From assembly GCA_023333565.1 (NCBI GenBank), contig JAJKFH010000052.1:1302001-1366000 (forward strand): a stretch of 64,000 nucleotides of DNA. Direction: 5' to 3'. Source of the stretch: Puffinus mauretanicus (lineage: Eukaryota; Chordata; Aves; Procellariiformes; Procellariidae). Under the pieces are notes generated by a model that did not search any database, had not been told where the DNA came from, and worked only from the letters and a program-made list of their open reading frames with translations. A program made the position numbers and the translations under genes. Of this stretch, positions 1-11,900 are shown piece by piece; the stretch's first letter is position 1; the number at the start of each line of letters is the position of its first letter.

Positions 1-410
1 TTCAGGTAGATAAGCTGTTGGTGCTTCAGACAACCAGGTTGCAATTGCTTGGATGTAACTATTGCCAGGCAAAGATCAACTGCCCTAGTTCACAGCCGGT
101 GGAATACAACCTTTATGCTTGAGGATGTTTGTTTGTTTGTTTGTTTTAAATTAAACACCCTTGCCCTTCAAGTTTAATTGAGAATTAAATTCGTTATTTC
201 TTATTCTTTATGAAAGACAACAAAGCTGACTTATCTTAACCTTTTTATTGTTTGCATATGAAAGACCTAGATAAGATGGATGAAATGTAAAATTGCCCTT
301 TTATAATGCCTTGGCCTTTTCCCTGCAGGACAGTACAATGCTGCCGTTATTTTCAGCACAGAGCTGTTTGGCAGCAGTGTAACGTTCCTGGGATTAATTA
401 ACACACTGCA
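1..410. other. Downstream flank, no gene seen
   Basis: AT-rich sequence with a (GTTT)n run at about 125-146. I see no coding signal. Confidence 0.5.
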
Positions 411-790
411 ATGTCACTTCCACGGAGGAGAGCAAAGCAGCCTGTGTCTCGCTGGCGGAGCTTTTCCCCGCTCCGTGGGGGCACAGGTCGCGGCAGGATC
501 TGGGAGGCTGCGGGTGCTCCCCGCGGCTCTGGCGGGGCTGTGCTGGGTTGCGGGGTGCACGGGGAGCGCTTGCGGAGCCTGCGGGTGACCTTCGCTGCAG
601 CGTGCTGGTGCCGGACGGGAGACGGCGGAGCTCCTGCCTGGCGGGGGCGGGGGCGGCGGGGGTCACCGCGGGGCGGGGGAGGCCAGGTCGGGTGCACGCG
701 CAGGCAGGGCCGACCCGTGTGCCCGGGCCGGGCTGCGGGCGCTGGGGGGTGAGGAGCGGCCTGGAGTGGCACGTGGGGAGGAGGCAGCTT
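411..790. promoter_or_regulatory. CpG island downstream of KSR1
   Basis: This is a compact block of about 380 bases with very high GC and dozens of CpG sites, in a region otherwise near 42-45% GC. It holds GC-box runs (GGGGGCGGGGG at 643-653, GGGGCGGGGG at 670-679). It lies about 1.7 kb past the likely KSR1 3' end, so it may be the promoter of the next gene. The open frames crossing it have CpG-driven composition and I do not call them genes. Confidence 0.6.
643..679 (+). other. Potential G-quadruplex in the CpG island
   Basis: Five G runs of four or five bases lie within 37 bases, separated by 1 to 7 bases. This fits the usual G4 pattern on the plus strand. Confidence 0.5.
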
Positions 791-2444
791 CTCAACGTAG
801 TTTAGTGCTTCCCTAAAACGAAATGGTGGAGCTCTGAAACCACGAAATGTCTTGGCCCATCGTATCCGGGGGGGAACCTTTCTCTGGTAACCGCGAACTC
901 AACAGCTCTTCACCGGCCTCGTACAGTGGTGCAGGGGGGAGAGCGGCCAGGGCCCGGGAGGGAAGGATAGCTGCGATTAACGGCAGTAGCCACCAGGAGG
1001 CAATCAAGTCCCAGGGAAGGGCCTGTGCGGGAGGCTGCAGGAACTTCTGAGAAAGCCCAGGTCTGGCCTCTCCTCTCCCTTCTCTTTTTGATACCATTTG
1101 TTGCAAGAATCCGAGTTACAGCAAAAGAAAGTGAGCAGCCTGGTGCTTCAGCCTGTCATACAAGCTAAAGAAACACTTTGCCAGCTGTCCTGTAACTGAA
1201 GGCCTCTTAAATTTGACTTCTAAGAGGAAACAAAATGAATCATGCTTGCAGAAAAGACACATGCCTGTAATTTCAGTTGTGGAAGGATGTCAGTGTCTGA
1301 CAGCTAATATAATGGGAAGAAAGCAAATGGGCTCAAAGGCCATAAATTAACAAGTCAATCTAGTGAAAGAAAGCTGTAAGACATAGCAAGGGCTATAGAC
1401 AAAAGCTGTAATGCTGATTCTTTTTTTTTTTAATCTTATTTTTTTCTTACACGAGTCTTACGAGAGACTTCTGTCATCCTTTGCTTCGGCACGTTATCCA
1501 AGAGCTTCTCTGTTGCAATAGAAACAGGACCTTCTTCTGTCATGATAGCTGCTTATTCTTGCCCAATTCAGAGAAGTGTTTTTAACATGCGCTGCCTCCC
1601 TGTGCCCCCCAGGTCCGCCGAGCTCGGCAGGGCAGGATGGCTTTGGCACAGCTTCTGCGGCAAGATGCCCCCCGGCCTTGTGGGGCCTGGGGGTCTGTGC
1701 TCTGCTGTGGGTTTCTGTGCGCGCCACGGAGGGGGCTGCGCACCAGGGCTGCCCTCACCCGTCGCGAGGGTCCCGCTGTGGTCATTTACTCCCCCCAGGC
1801 TGACCTGTCCGATTCGTATCGCCCCGTGTCTTGAGCGTGGCAAAGGAAATGGGGAAATGATGGGGAATCCCCTTCTGCTGCTTCACTCAGGACAAGCGAA
1901 GGGCAGGGAGGAGAGTAAGTAAAAGTGATGATGGAGCTGGTGACCTCCCTGCGCATCAGCTGACGCATCACAGTAGGACTGTCATCTCTGTCCATCACTT
2001 CTCTCTCTTCCTACACACCTCCCACATTTTCTGGTCTTTTAAATATATTGCCTTGAATTCCTAACTTCAAACCACAGAGAGTATCTCCCACTACTTGGAG
2101 AGAGGCGTGTTCATCTGGGACTCAGGCCACCTCTTCCTCGAGGGTCAATGCTAACTAGGTGAGAGGGAGTGAACAGGCACTGAGCACTTCTTTCAGCTTC
2201 GTCTCTTGCTTGTGAACTTCCTAGGACCCGACACCATCTGAGGGTCTGCTATTTGGTGGTTGGTTTTGCAGCCTCCCAGCATCGCTGCAGTGTGAACTGC
2301 TGCGTGATGTGCAACGCTTCAGTGTCCTGCGAACCCTCTACACAGTGTGGTGTGTTAGTGGGTCACTATGGAAATCTGCTCGTGTTTTAATTTGGCTACA
2401 AGTAGATGAGGGGGAAAAAGGTCAAACCACAATTCTGTAACACT
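791..2444. other. Downstream flank with a second GC-rich patch
   Basis: Mostly non-coding. GC content and CpG count rise again at about 1600-1800, where a plus-strand frame stays open (1542-1922). It has no recognisable domain and could be composition alone. A poly-T run lies near 1421-1431. Confidence 0.4.
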
Positions 2445-2464
2445 TGCTTTATCCAGAGCAAAGA

Positions 2465-2470
2465 TTTATT
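2465..2470 (-). terminator. Candidate distal poly(A) signal AATAAA
   Basis: The minus strand reads GTGAATAAATCTTTG, followed within 30-60 bases by GTGTTACAG and TTGTGGTTTGACC plus TTTTT, a plausible downstream element. This places the 3' end near 2445. Confidence 0.45.
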
Positions 2471-4911
2471 CACTGAAAAGATTCCTACATATCCAGAATT
2501 TCATTAGCATAGAGGGCGCTGCTTTTTTTTTTTTTTGCTGGTTGCATAAACCAATACAGAAACTGTTGTTAATACTAACAATTTTTAATTAATTTAATAG
2601 CAATTCTGGAAGACACTCAGTTGATAGAAAATATAAAAAAAAATTTTTACTGTACAAAGTTTACATCACATTTGAAAAGAAAACGTGTCCATTTTCACCA
2701 TATTACAGACTCCATTTACATTCACTACTGACGTGTGGCTTTGTAGCAGCATTGTACAGCCAGCTTCACATTTACAACTCTAAAATGGTACAGGCTTACT
2801 GTGCTTCACGCCCTTACACCAGCACACAAGGAGGCAGTACGTGTGACCATAAAACAATGCAACCTAACGACTGTCGCTTGGTTTGCAACATGTTGAGGGA
2901 TAAGAGCTCCACTGCTTTAGGTCCATTTCCATGTGTCTTACACCAGCTGATTACACCAAAAATTATCCCAGAGACAGTAATCAGTCTCTACTCTCCGATA
3001 TACTGGGTCCAGGAGGCTGGGTTTTGCTTTCAAGAGCAATTTATGGGTGTTAAACACAAACCCAAGGTCAGGTTGAATTAGAATCCCAAATCTCATGATT
3101 AAAGGCAGGTTTTGAAACCCCTCCTGCCCCCTGGACCGGAGCGGCAGAGCAGTGCTCCCAGCGGGGCACCACGGGGCAGTGCTCAGCCGGGATGAGTCTC
3201 CCGTGAGCGTCCAGCACACTTTAAAGTGCAGCACGACGGGACATTCGGTTCTGGGCGAGCGGCCCTGCTGAAACAGGCGAGGATCCCTGCCTAAGCGCAG
3301 GGGGCAACGCAGCTCTGTGTCCGGAAGTCTTCACCCATGGTGTTTGAATTACACCCGAGGGCAGTTGTAGGAAGGACAAATGGTGACAGTTTTTTTGGTT
3401 TTTATTATTTTGTTTTAATCTGGCTGGTCATCCTCCTAGCCAGTCATCTTATTAGAAAAAAAAATTGAGAATATATTGCTTTCCCAGTGTAGTTCTTGCA
3501 CATTTGCACAGCAGCGTTACTGCTGGTGAGCGGCAAGGAGACACTGTCTGTTTGCAAGTTGGTGACTGGTTCCCACACTGAGCAGTTCTGTCCCAGCTTT
3601 TGGGCCCTGTTTTATGCACACAGATGGCAGAAATAAATAGTGAGGAGCACACCAAGGCTGCTGCCACCCTCGAACACAGAGTTAGCTGAAGGGCTGTTCA
3701 GAACTGCAGGCTACAAAGCAACGATTTGCATCCAGCAGCAGCTTCTGCTCTAAGGCAAGATGCACAGTGAAGCCTTTGGAGGGTTTCAGCCGATGGGTTT
3801 GTAATGTTACCGGTGCGAAGAAGCACCTTTGTCCCTGCTTTAGGTTTGTGTTGTGCCGCTGTTATTTAAGCAGTACTTGCTGGGAAAACAACTTCTGCTT
3901 AAAACCGCTGACACACAAAATTATTGAGGGAGAACAAACAGTAGCAAGTCTTGAAGAGAACCATGTGGTGTAGCTTAAATACACAGTGTATTTGGAGGGG
4001 TTTATTTGCTTCATAAAGATGGGGGAGAGGAATGAGGTCAAAAGAGTACCGCAACGCCACGCTTGGCTATCATCAAACCAATTTTTTCTTTTATATCTGA
4101 GACGCATTTAAAAAGTCATTCTATCAAAATATTTGTAAGAGAGTATAACTGACTTGCACACAGTAGGAGTGAAGCTCTCTGCTCAACAGAACTCAGGAAT
4201 TTTTTTTGCCACTTAATTTCCTACAAAAGTCAGCCATCTGTCAGTAGCCAAACTGAGTGCCTGTCACCTTGCCGGCCTGACACAGGACTCCAGAGCTCCT
4301 CTCCCTGTGATCCGCACATCCAACCCTTGTGATGACGGTGAAAGGTGCAGAGGGGGGTGCATAATGTACTAGTGCTGTTGGAGAAATGAAATTTGGTGAC
4401 TTCCAGGGAGCCCTAGTGAGCTACCTCAACAAAACAAAGTAGTATAAGGACAGAAAGGATCTGAACGTTCATTGTATAATTAAGAGTCCTCCCACTGCCT
4501 TGAGAAGGCAGAGGAATATGAACGGGAGGCATGAGGGAGCCTTTGTTAACACTGCAATTCATTTGCAAGTGGGATAATGCATCCGTCGCCTTAAATACAG
4601 TAATCAGATGTATCCCTTATAACCTGCATATTACGCATTGGAGAGGGTGTGTGGGGTTTTTTGTCTTAAAATTAACCTTTGCAATGAGTCTGAGCTGTTG
4701 GGTTGAGTCAGGTCCTCTAGACCCAGATGTAACCTTCCTGGCTGCAAGATTTCTGTTCTTATTTTCCTCCTAAACAAATGCTTTAGTCCTAAATTTTTTA
4801 AAACAAACAGCTTGCAAACTTAAATGTGACTAGCTATAGGAGCTGGTGACACTGTGTGTGTGTGGGGGGGGAATGACTTTGAATCTCTTAACAAGCTCTG
4901 TGCATCAAGAC

Positions 4912-4917
4912 TTTATT
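4912..4917 (-). terminator. Candidate internal poly(A) signal AATAAA
   Basis: The minus strand reads TTAAATAAAGTCTTG about 0.95 kb after the KSR1 stop codon. A C-rich then CA-repeat stretch follows, so the downstream element is weak. It could serve a shorter 3' UTR. Confidence 0.3.
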
Positions 4918-5871
4918 TAATGCCCATTTAGGGATGGCTTTTTCCCTTGTCTTGTCTCTCCTGCCTCTCCCTGCAGCTCTGGGAAATGTCTTTTCTTCTA
5001 CAAATGAAATGGTGATTGGGGCAGTAAGAGTCAAGTCTGGTTGGTCAGTGTTGTATTTCCAGAAAAGCTGCTAGTTTAGGGGACTAGAACTTGTTGTGCC
5101 TAAAACTTCAAAAGAAGAATTAGGCCCCTGTGCACAGAGCTATTACAAGTCATGTTTTTATTTTTTTAAAGGCCAGCAAGTCTTAAGCTTCCTAGGGGAT
5201 TGTATGAGAACAAGCAGCTTTTATTGCGAGTTCTGTGTAGAAGAGCACTTGAGTCTTTAACTGAGACAGTCTCCATGACCAGAAACTCTCCTATCGGAAG
5301 TAGATTTGTACTACTGTGTAACTCAATTCAAGGTAACCCAGAGCTTGGACCAATCCTGCTGAAACAAACCTCAGAACTCAATTATTGGTTTGGGCAAATC
5401 ACAGTGTAATAGATTCATTTTTACCTTAATGAAAGAAAAATGCAATCTGGAACTTCAACCCCTTGTACTAGACGCATTGCCATACTGAAACAAGCCAGTT
5501 ACACTTCTCTCAGGGAAAACAAATGCTTTGAAGGCAGAAGATAGCTCCTGTTTACCACAGACACCAGAGAGAACTAGACATAGTTCTTTTTTTCAGTGCT
5601 ATTTGAGAATGGCTGTAGTTAAACTTGATTCACTGTTTATTATGTTAAAAAAAATATAGTTCACACAAAAGTGTCATGTAAACATCCTTTAAATAACTGC
5701 TGGTGCTCAGGAAGAATTCAGACTTTGCAAACAACACAGGACTGTGAACTGATGGTCGTGTGGCTTTCAGCTGTGGCTGCACCAGTTTCATAGCTTGGAA
5801 GATTCAGTGAAGACTCCTGATGCTTTGTGTAAGTGGCAGACAACATCATCACAAGACAATTACACACCATG

Positions 5872-5950
5872 CTATATCTTTTGATTACTTGGTTCCAGGA
5901 TGCCCAAGCCAAATCTTTCAAAACGCAGGACAACTTTGCTACTGTTAATG
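5872..5950 (-). CDS. KSR1: KSR1 last coding exon (C-terminal tail)
   Basis: The minus strand reads tctcttttcag, then C completing an Asp codon, then [25 protein letters not shown] and TAG at 5874-5872. Mammalian KSR1 has [25 protein letters not shown], so the tail is orthologous, with Ile replacing the terminal Met. The exon continues into the 3' UTR. The intron before it is 4.9 kb. Confidence 0.94.
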
Positions 5951-8900
5951 CTGAAAAGAGTGGGGAGGGAGAGGAGAAGGGAGGGGGAAAGAGTTATTTA
6001 TTTTTGATTTTTCTTACAAAGCTACAGTCCTATAAAAGGAACTAAAATGGGTTAGATTCTGATCTCATACAACTTCAGATCACCCAGAAGAGGCTTAAGT
6101 AATTAAGCAGCAAACGCATGAACTTATTCATGCTAACCTCATCAGAGGAAACATACAGCACAAATCTGATTTGCCTCAAATTGAAGAAACGGGAGGTTTT
6201 CATAAGTACCTAAGGTGGGTAGAAGCCCGACACTTGTTTTCAACGCGCCCTTGGTTTCCTTGAAGTAGAAGGGAAGGAAAAAATGACTTACAGAATTTTC
6301 TTTTTAAGAGAAAGGGGTGTTTTGACAAGGTACATCAATCGGTTAAAAAAACCCCAACAGAACAAACCCAAACCCATTTGCTCCTCTTTGTAGACTGTAG
6401 CAAGTGCACAAAGATGTCTTTTCCTTCACTCTTAAACTGTTAGCACAGCTAGAAACATTTTCACTGCAAAATGCCTTCCTGCACACACGCACTCAGGTGG
6501 ACGGCAAGGCAGACAGCCTGAATGTGTGAGCTCTTGCAGGAGACTTTCTGAGAGAATGAGTGTGGGGGTGTATTTGTCCTCACTGAAGACAGTAGAAACA
6601 TCTCTGGTTCTTGGTGCACGTTCTCCTCTGCCCCTATCCCCCCCCCTCCGAAACAAGATATTTTTTCAAAATCATGAATTGGTAAAGAATGAAAAAAGAC
6701 CTTTTCTAAAAAGGCACATATTTGCTGTGTTACCTACAATTCTGCAAAGCCCCTAACGTTAAGTCAGACATTTTGCTGAACAGGGGATGTAAACAGAAGC
6801 AAATCATAAAATTCAAAGCACTAGATTTGCAAGGGGAGGAGGAGGAACTGACGGGCGCTCTTGCTTTCCTCCTCTTTTAACTCAGCATTGTAGCTGATCC
6901 CAGCTGACCCACGTGGGCCAGCTCTGGACACCACTTGTGGCCTGGTCCCCGGTGGGCTAAGGGACTGCAATCTGCTCCAAGCAGAGCAAGGACCATCCTT
7001 CTTTCCACTCGAGAACTGCACCAGCTTCATCCAGCCCCTGACAAGATAGACCCTGGCTTCAGTGCTGGCTCTGGTCCCAAGGGAGAACCGGCACAATCTG
7101 GCCCTTAACTCCTGTTGGTTTGCAGTGCAAGCGGAGTGTTCAGTCATCGGCTGCGCCTGTGAAAATGTACCTGTTGCTTTCAGTCACAAAGCCACAGTCC
7201 AGCACTAAGGGTGACAGGCGTAATAACCTCAGATTGCAACTAGGAAGCTGCACCCTCCGCCTCGTGAGGCTTGCAGGCAAGTCACACCAGTTTCAGGAAA
7301 ACCCCCAACCTGCTGGGCAGGACACACAGCACTCGCTGCTGCTTGCACCCGGTTAGTTAGAGAGCAGATCACCAGACCCTTTCCAGGAGGAAGTTACAGC
7401 CTGCTGAAACGCTGCAGAAGTGAAAGATGGCCACGTTGTTAGACAGTAACTTCTCGCAGACAGGAGTTGTTATTCAAGCTAACAGCCCACACCAAGCAGA
7501 AAAAGGCAGAAAAGGAGAATTCGGATAAAGTGTTGATTATGTCCATGGGCTAATTTCGTGGTTTGTTTTTGCTTTTTTAAATGGAAGGTGATTGTCCAAG
7601 TTGCCAGTTAGGATACAACACATGGAAACATGCAAGGTGGAGCCCGTTATTGCACCAGTAGCTACAACCTACAAAGAAATATGGGAGGGAAGGGAAAAAG
7701 ACACCATGAGAGTTAGTTTTCAGTTATTTAAAGCAAGCCCTTGAGAACTACATATTATAAAGCTTACACCAGAACAAAGCATGGGGTTAGTGCAATGTTT
7801 CTCAAAGGATTTGTCAGAGGGGATGTGAACATGTCTTTAGGGGGTTTTGAATCTGAGCAGGTCTCTGGCTGACATGGCTACGAGACCCTCCCAAGAGTGA
7901 CTTGAGTTTAACGCAGTTTGCAGGGGATGAACAACAACTGAGCTGCCTGCGCTTTCATTTCAATGAGCACTAATTCAGCTGTCCATGCTGATAATTAATA
8001 CTGACATTTAAAGTACTTCTCCCCTATTAAATGCTTTGAGTAGAGAAAAAGTATTAATGTATGCAAATTGACAGGAACCACTTGTGGGGGTGGAGGGGGG
8101 TGTCAGTCCGTCTACCCAGGGAAAAATAATGAGGGTAGCTACTACATAAGACATCATCCTGCAGTTCCACAAGCTGTTCAAGAATAACTCCCTATGGAAA
8201 CATTAATCCAAAATAATCACTTGGCAAATTGCTCTGGAACAGAGCATTCTCATGAACTGACTGCCCAAATGGGAAGCATTACTTCAAGTTCATTTCCAAT
8301 GTGATGTTAGAGGACAATGCGAGAGTGTGATTGTCTGCATGGGAATGTGCAGGCAGCCTGGGCTCTCAGTCTGCTCCGTGGTGTCTGGTTAGGTAGATGA
8401 AAAGGTGTCAAATCAGTCATCAGAGTTAACGATCCAACACAAGTGGATCTTATTGTATAGAGAAACGAGGGCATGAAAGTGTTGACACACAGAACCATGG
8501 TGTTGGAATATCGTGTATTTCTGCAGAAAGGAAAAAAATATTACTGGAGGACACTGCTCTATCATGCAAATCTCCTGGCAAAAGAATTGTTGTCTTCATA
8601 ACATAACATGACTTAAATACAACAATCTTCCTTTGAGGAAAGGGAGGATTAGTTTAAAAAAAATAGGAGGAAATGTCACAGGTGAAACTGGATGACTTGA
8701 AGGAGTGGAAAATGGTAAAGCACATACTCAAGGTAGCTGGGTATAGATCTGGTAAATCTGGCCAATGCAAGCTGTGCCTGGAAATAGGGTTTGGTGTGCT
8801 TTAGGCCAGAAGAGGAAAAAAAAATCGTTTCTCTTAAATTATCACTGAAGGACAGATAAGAAGCAGCAATTACATGCGGGTCCATTTTTTAGCTCAGATT

Positions 8901-11900
8901 TTGTTGGTTTCTTTAAATTTTTATTTTAAAAAATCTAGACAATTGAAATCCCAAGGACTGATGTGTAGCTGTGACAGCTCTGCTGGAGAAGCGAATGTTC
9001 AGGGTGCAGAAAGACACCTTGCCTCCCAGCTACGTTCCACAGCACAGAGGCAATAACTGATGATGCAAAGAACAACTGCCAAATGTAAGGCGCTCTCAAC
9101 CCTTTGTTGTACCTTTTTAAAATGAGTGCTGTGATATGCATATATACCTGTCTAGTGCAAGGAAAAAATACCAGACAGTTCTACTTATCCCTGAGTGGGC
9201 AGTAAGCATTCAAACTTTGCTGATAATAGTGTCCTTTTGTATAAAGATGAGGCCACAGTCTTGGAGAAGTATTCCACGTTTTAAAGTTGTTAGACATCGT
9301 AATGTATCAGGGATCAAGTACAAATGTTAGGGAAATTGCACAAGAGACAAATGGTGAAATTTTCAACCAAAACCCCAAAGAAGCCACACCCACCAAAGCA
9401 CAAAATGCCATGACAGTCACCATATAAGCAAACAGAAGCATTTGGTTAGCTATGATAAGGTATTGCAGGGGGATCGTGAAGGGTTATGGGAAAGAAAAGC
9501 GTAGATTAAACATCAAAAAAAGGAAAAAAAAAAGAAAATAAATATTAGAGGTTCAGTAGATGAAAATAAACAGTGAGCAAAGTACGTGGTAAATGGGCAC
9601 TGGTTGCAAACGTGTCTGATCTCCCCCAGACTTTGAGAAAAAAGACTGAGGTCATCAAAATGTGTTCCTGAAACTGAGCTGGCTGTCTTTCACTGGGGCT
9701 TGCAGGCCCAGCCTGTTAACCGAAGTCCGTCAGAGCTACTCAGGGTAGGAGCGGTCAGCAGTGGAGATTAGACAACTGACACAAAACTGGTCTGGGGTGG
9801 GGGTTTCAGTCTCTTGGCTCCAGAACTTGTACCTGCTTTGCTTCCACTTGATTTTGGTAGAAGTGGAACTGGGAACCATCCCTTCTCTGACAGTGACAAG
9901 TTATGCACAAGAAGGGAGGCTGAAAGTTTTAGACCTTGTGGCTTTATGCTCATCCAGTCTGAACTGGAATGAGTTTTACATTCTGGTCTGGTCTGTCGTA
10001 ACACGTCGTGGGATGTACAGTCAGGTGTTTTGAGGGACCTCTTCCAGTTTTGACAGTTTACAGGTGCTTGACCGTGTAAGACCTTTCTTCCCCAATTGAA
10101 AGTGACTTTGAAAGTATGATGCTCTGACAAGGATTTCTGCTGACTTCTCATGATTTATCTTTCCTTGGTCTAGATCTTGACAGAGATTCAGTCCAAACAT
10201 TGCAACTTGCTCCTAGCTGTCAATTTACTGCACCTTCAGGATTTCTAAATCACTTGATACATGATTACCATCTACTTTGGTTTTTCCCCAGAAGTCAATT
10301 ATTCTGAGTCAGGACAAATGCTGCATTTCTTTATCTGCTTGTGCAAATTGGGCACTCTTCCATCAAAAGGAAGAGGGGGTTGGATTTTTTTCCTACATGC
10401 TCCTTGAGGAAGGCTACAAACTTAGGACTCTTCCAAAATTTGACAGTTCAGTTTCAAAGGGAAACAGTGGCACATTCATTGGTCCTTCCCTTCCTCAGTC
10501 AGTACCAGCCATTATAGGGGAAATTCTAACCACTTTGGGGTCATTGTGGGCCCTTTCCAATACTGTTGGTAGATACTCTCTGAAACCAAACATAAAGCTG
10601 GATAAGTCATCTACTGAAGGAGGGAGGTGAATACGTTAAAGTAGGAAATTAACTGTCTGAAGCACGCAAGCTTAATTGCATAATTTCCTAGTAACTAGAA
10701 AAGCAGAACAGCACGCTGTTACTCTCCCATCAGAGGTTTGACAGCCCCCAAGAAGGCAAAATAAAGCACAGAAATGATCAGTTAGCAAATTCTGAGTGGC
10801 ATAAATGTTCATATTCTCAGTGGCATAAATTGCAGCAAATACTCACTCAGCAGACTTCCAGAAATGCCCTGGGTGGGAGAGCCGACGATTCAATTTTGGC
10901 AGTTTTTCAAGCATATCCATGAGGACAGTGAAGCTAGGTCTCTCACTGAGATCAAATGACCAGCACGCTGAGAGAATTTCCTGCAAAGGATATTTGCAGC
11001 TCATTATCTCCACTTAGTTCACAGGTCAACTGTGCAGACCAAGCAGCTGATTGAGCATTGTGATTTGTGCCAGAGATACTGTTTAACAGAAGTCTCGGAC
11101 ACTCTTATAATCAAACAGTATCCTGCGTACCGGTGGATGTCCACTTCTATATGACAGTAATGTTCTCTCTCCTGGCCTTTATCTTTAGACTTATAAGAAG
11201 ATAATAAATCTCTTTAAGCAGCTCCCTCTTTTCCTGATAAATAGCTATATGGAAGGATTCCTGCAACTGAGGTACTTACGTTGACTTCTTTCCCCAAACT
11301 AACAGTTGCAAGGACTTGTTTCACTCCTTCGCCACTTCCAATCTGCCAGATGAGCGCCTCTGCAGGCTGGTTCTTGAAAGGCCATTCTCTTGCTTGGAGC
11401 TCATACCACACAGTCCTGCAACATCAACAGACAAATCAAGCCTTTGCCTGCTCTTAAGAGAAAGATACAAAACCCTGACACTGTTCCAATTTCTTCAGAT
11501 AAGCTCTGGAAGATGTATAAGGCTGTGCAGCAAATCCCTCCCACCCCACACACCTCTTGCCCATGACTTTTGTAGTAGGTGAGAAAAATGCGAGTCTGTG
11601 AGAAGAGGACCACTGACTCACAAGGCTCAGGCCTGTAACAAATCTCATTTGCAAGCTCCCATGGTACTCTTAGGTGTTCCTCTCTTACCCAAAGGCATAG
11701 ATATCTGCAGCTTTGGAGAAAGGCAGCTTATCTTCATCCTTCCCAGGGGCCATCTCACGAACAATCTCAGGGGCCAGGTAGCATAACCAGTCATGAGGCA
11801 GCTTCAATTCATTCTCCCTCCTGAGTTCAAAAGAAAGAAGTGGTACTGAAACACTACTGCTTCAACCAAGAAGCAGCGTATGGACCGTATCTGTGCTTCA

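Larger units (their letters stand above)
2445..5871 (-). other. KSR1: Probable KSR1 3' UTR
   Basis: No splice-supported coding sequence follows the stop codon. The stretch is AT-rich and UTR-like. It carries several minus-strand AATAAA hexamers (5641-5636, 4917-4912, 4006-4001, 2470-2465). The last is in the best context, with a GT- and T-rich element just downstream at about 2400-2430. The true 3' end needs transcript data, and a shorter UTR is possible. Confidence 0.5.

Noticed and set aside
398..805. Overlapping open frames on both strands in the CpG island
   Set aside because: High GC removes stop codons by composition. The translations are Pro-, Arg- and Gly-rich without motifs.
2545..2577. 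Acceptor-like ttgttag followed by T ATT AAC AAC AGT, resembling the start of the KSR1 last exon (DINNS)
   Set aside because: The match ends after five residues, and the true exon at 5950-5872 encodes the whole conserved tail.
7980..8010. Second acceptor-like site reading T ATT AAT before a stop, considered as an alternative last exon
   Set aside because: There is no similarity beyond two residues and the pyrimidine tract is poor.
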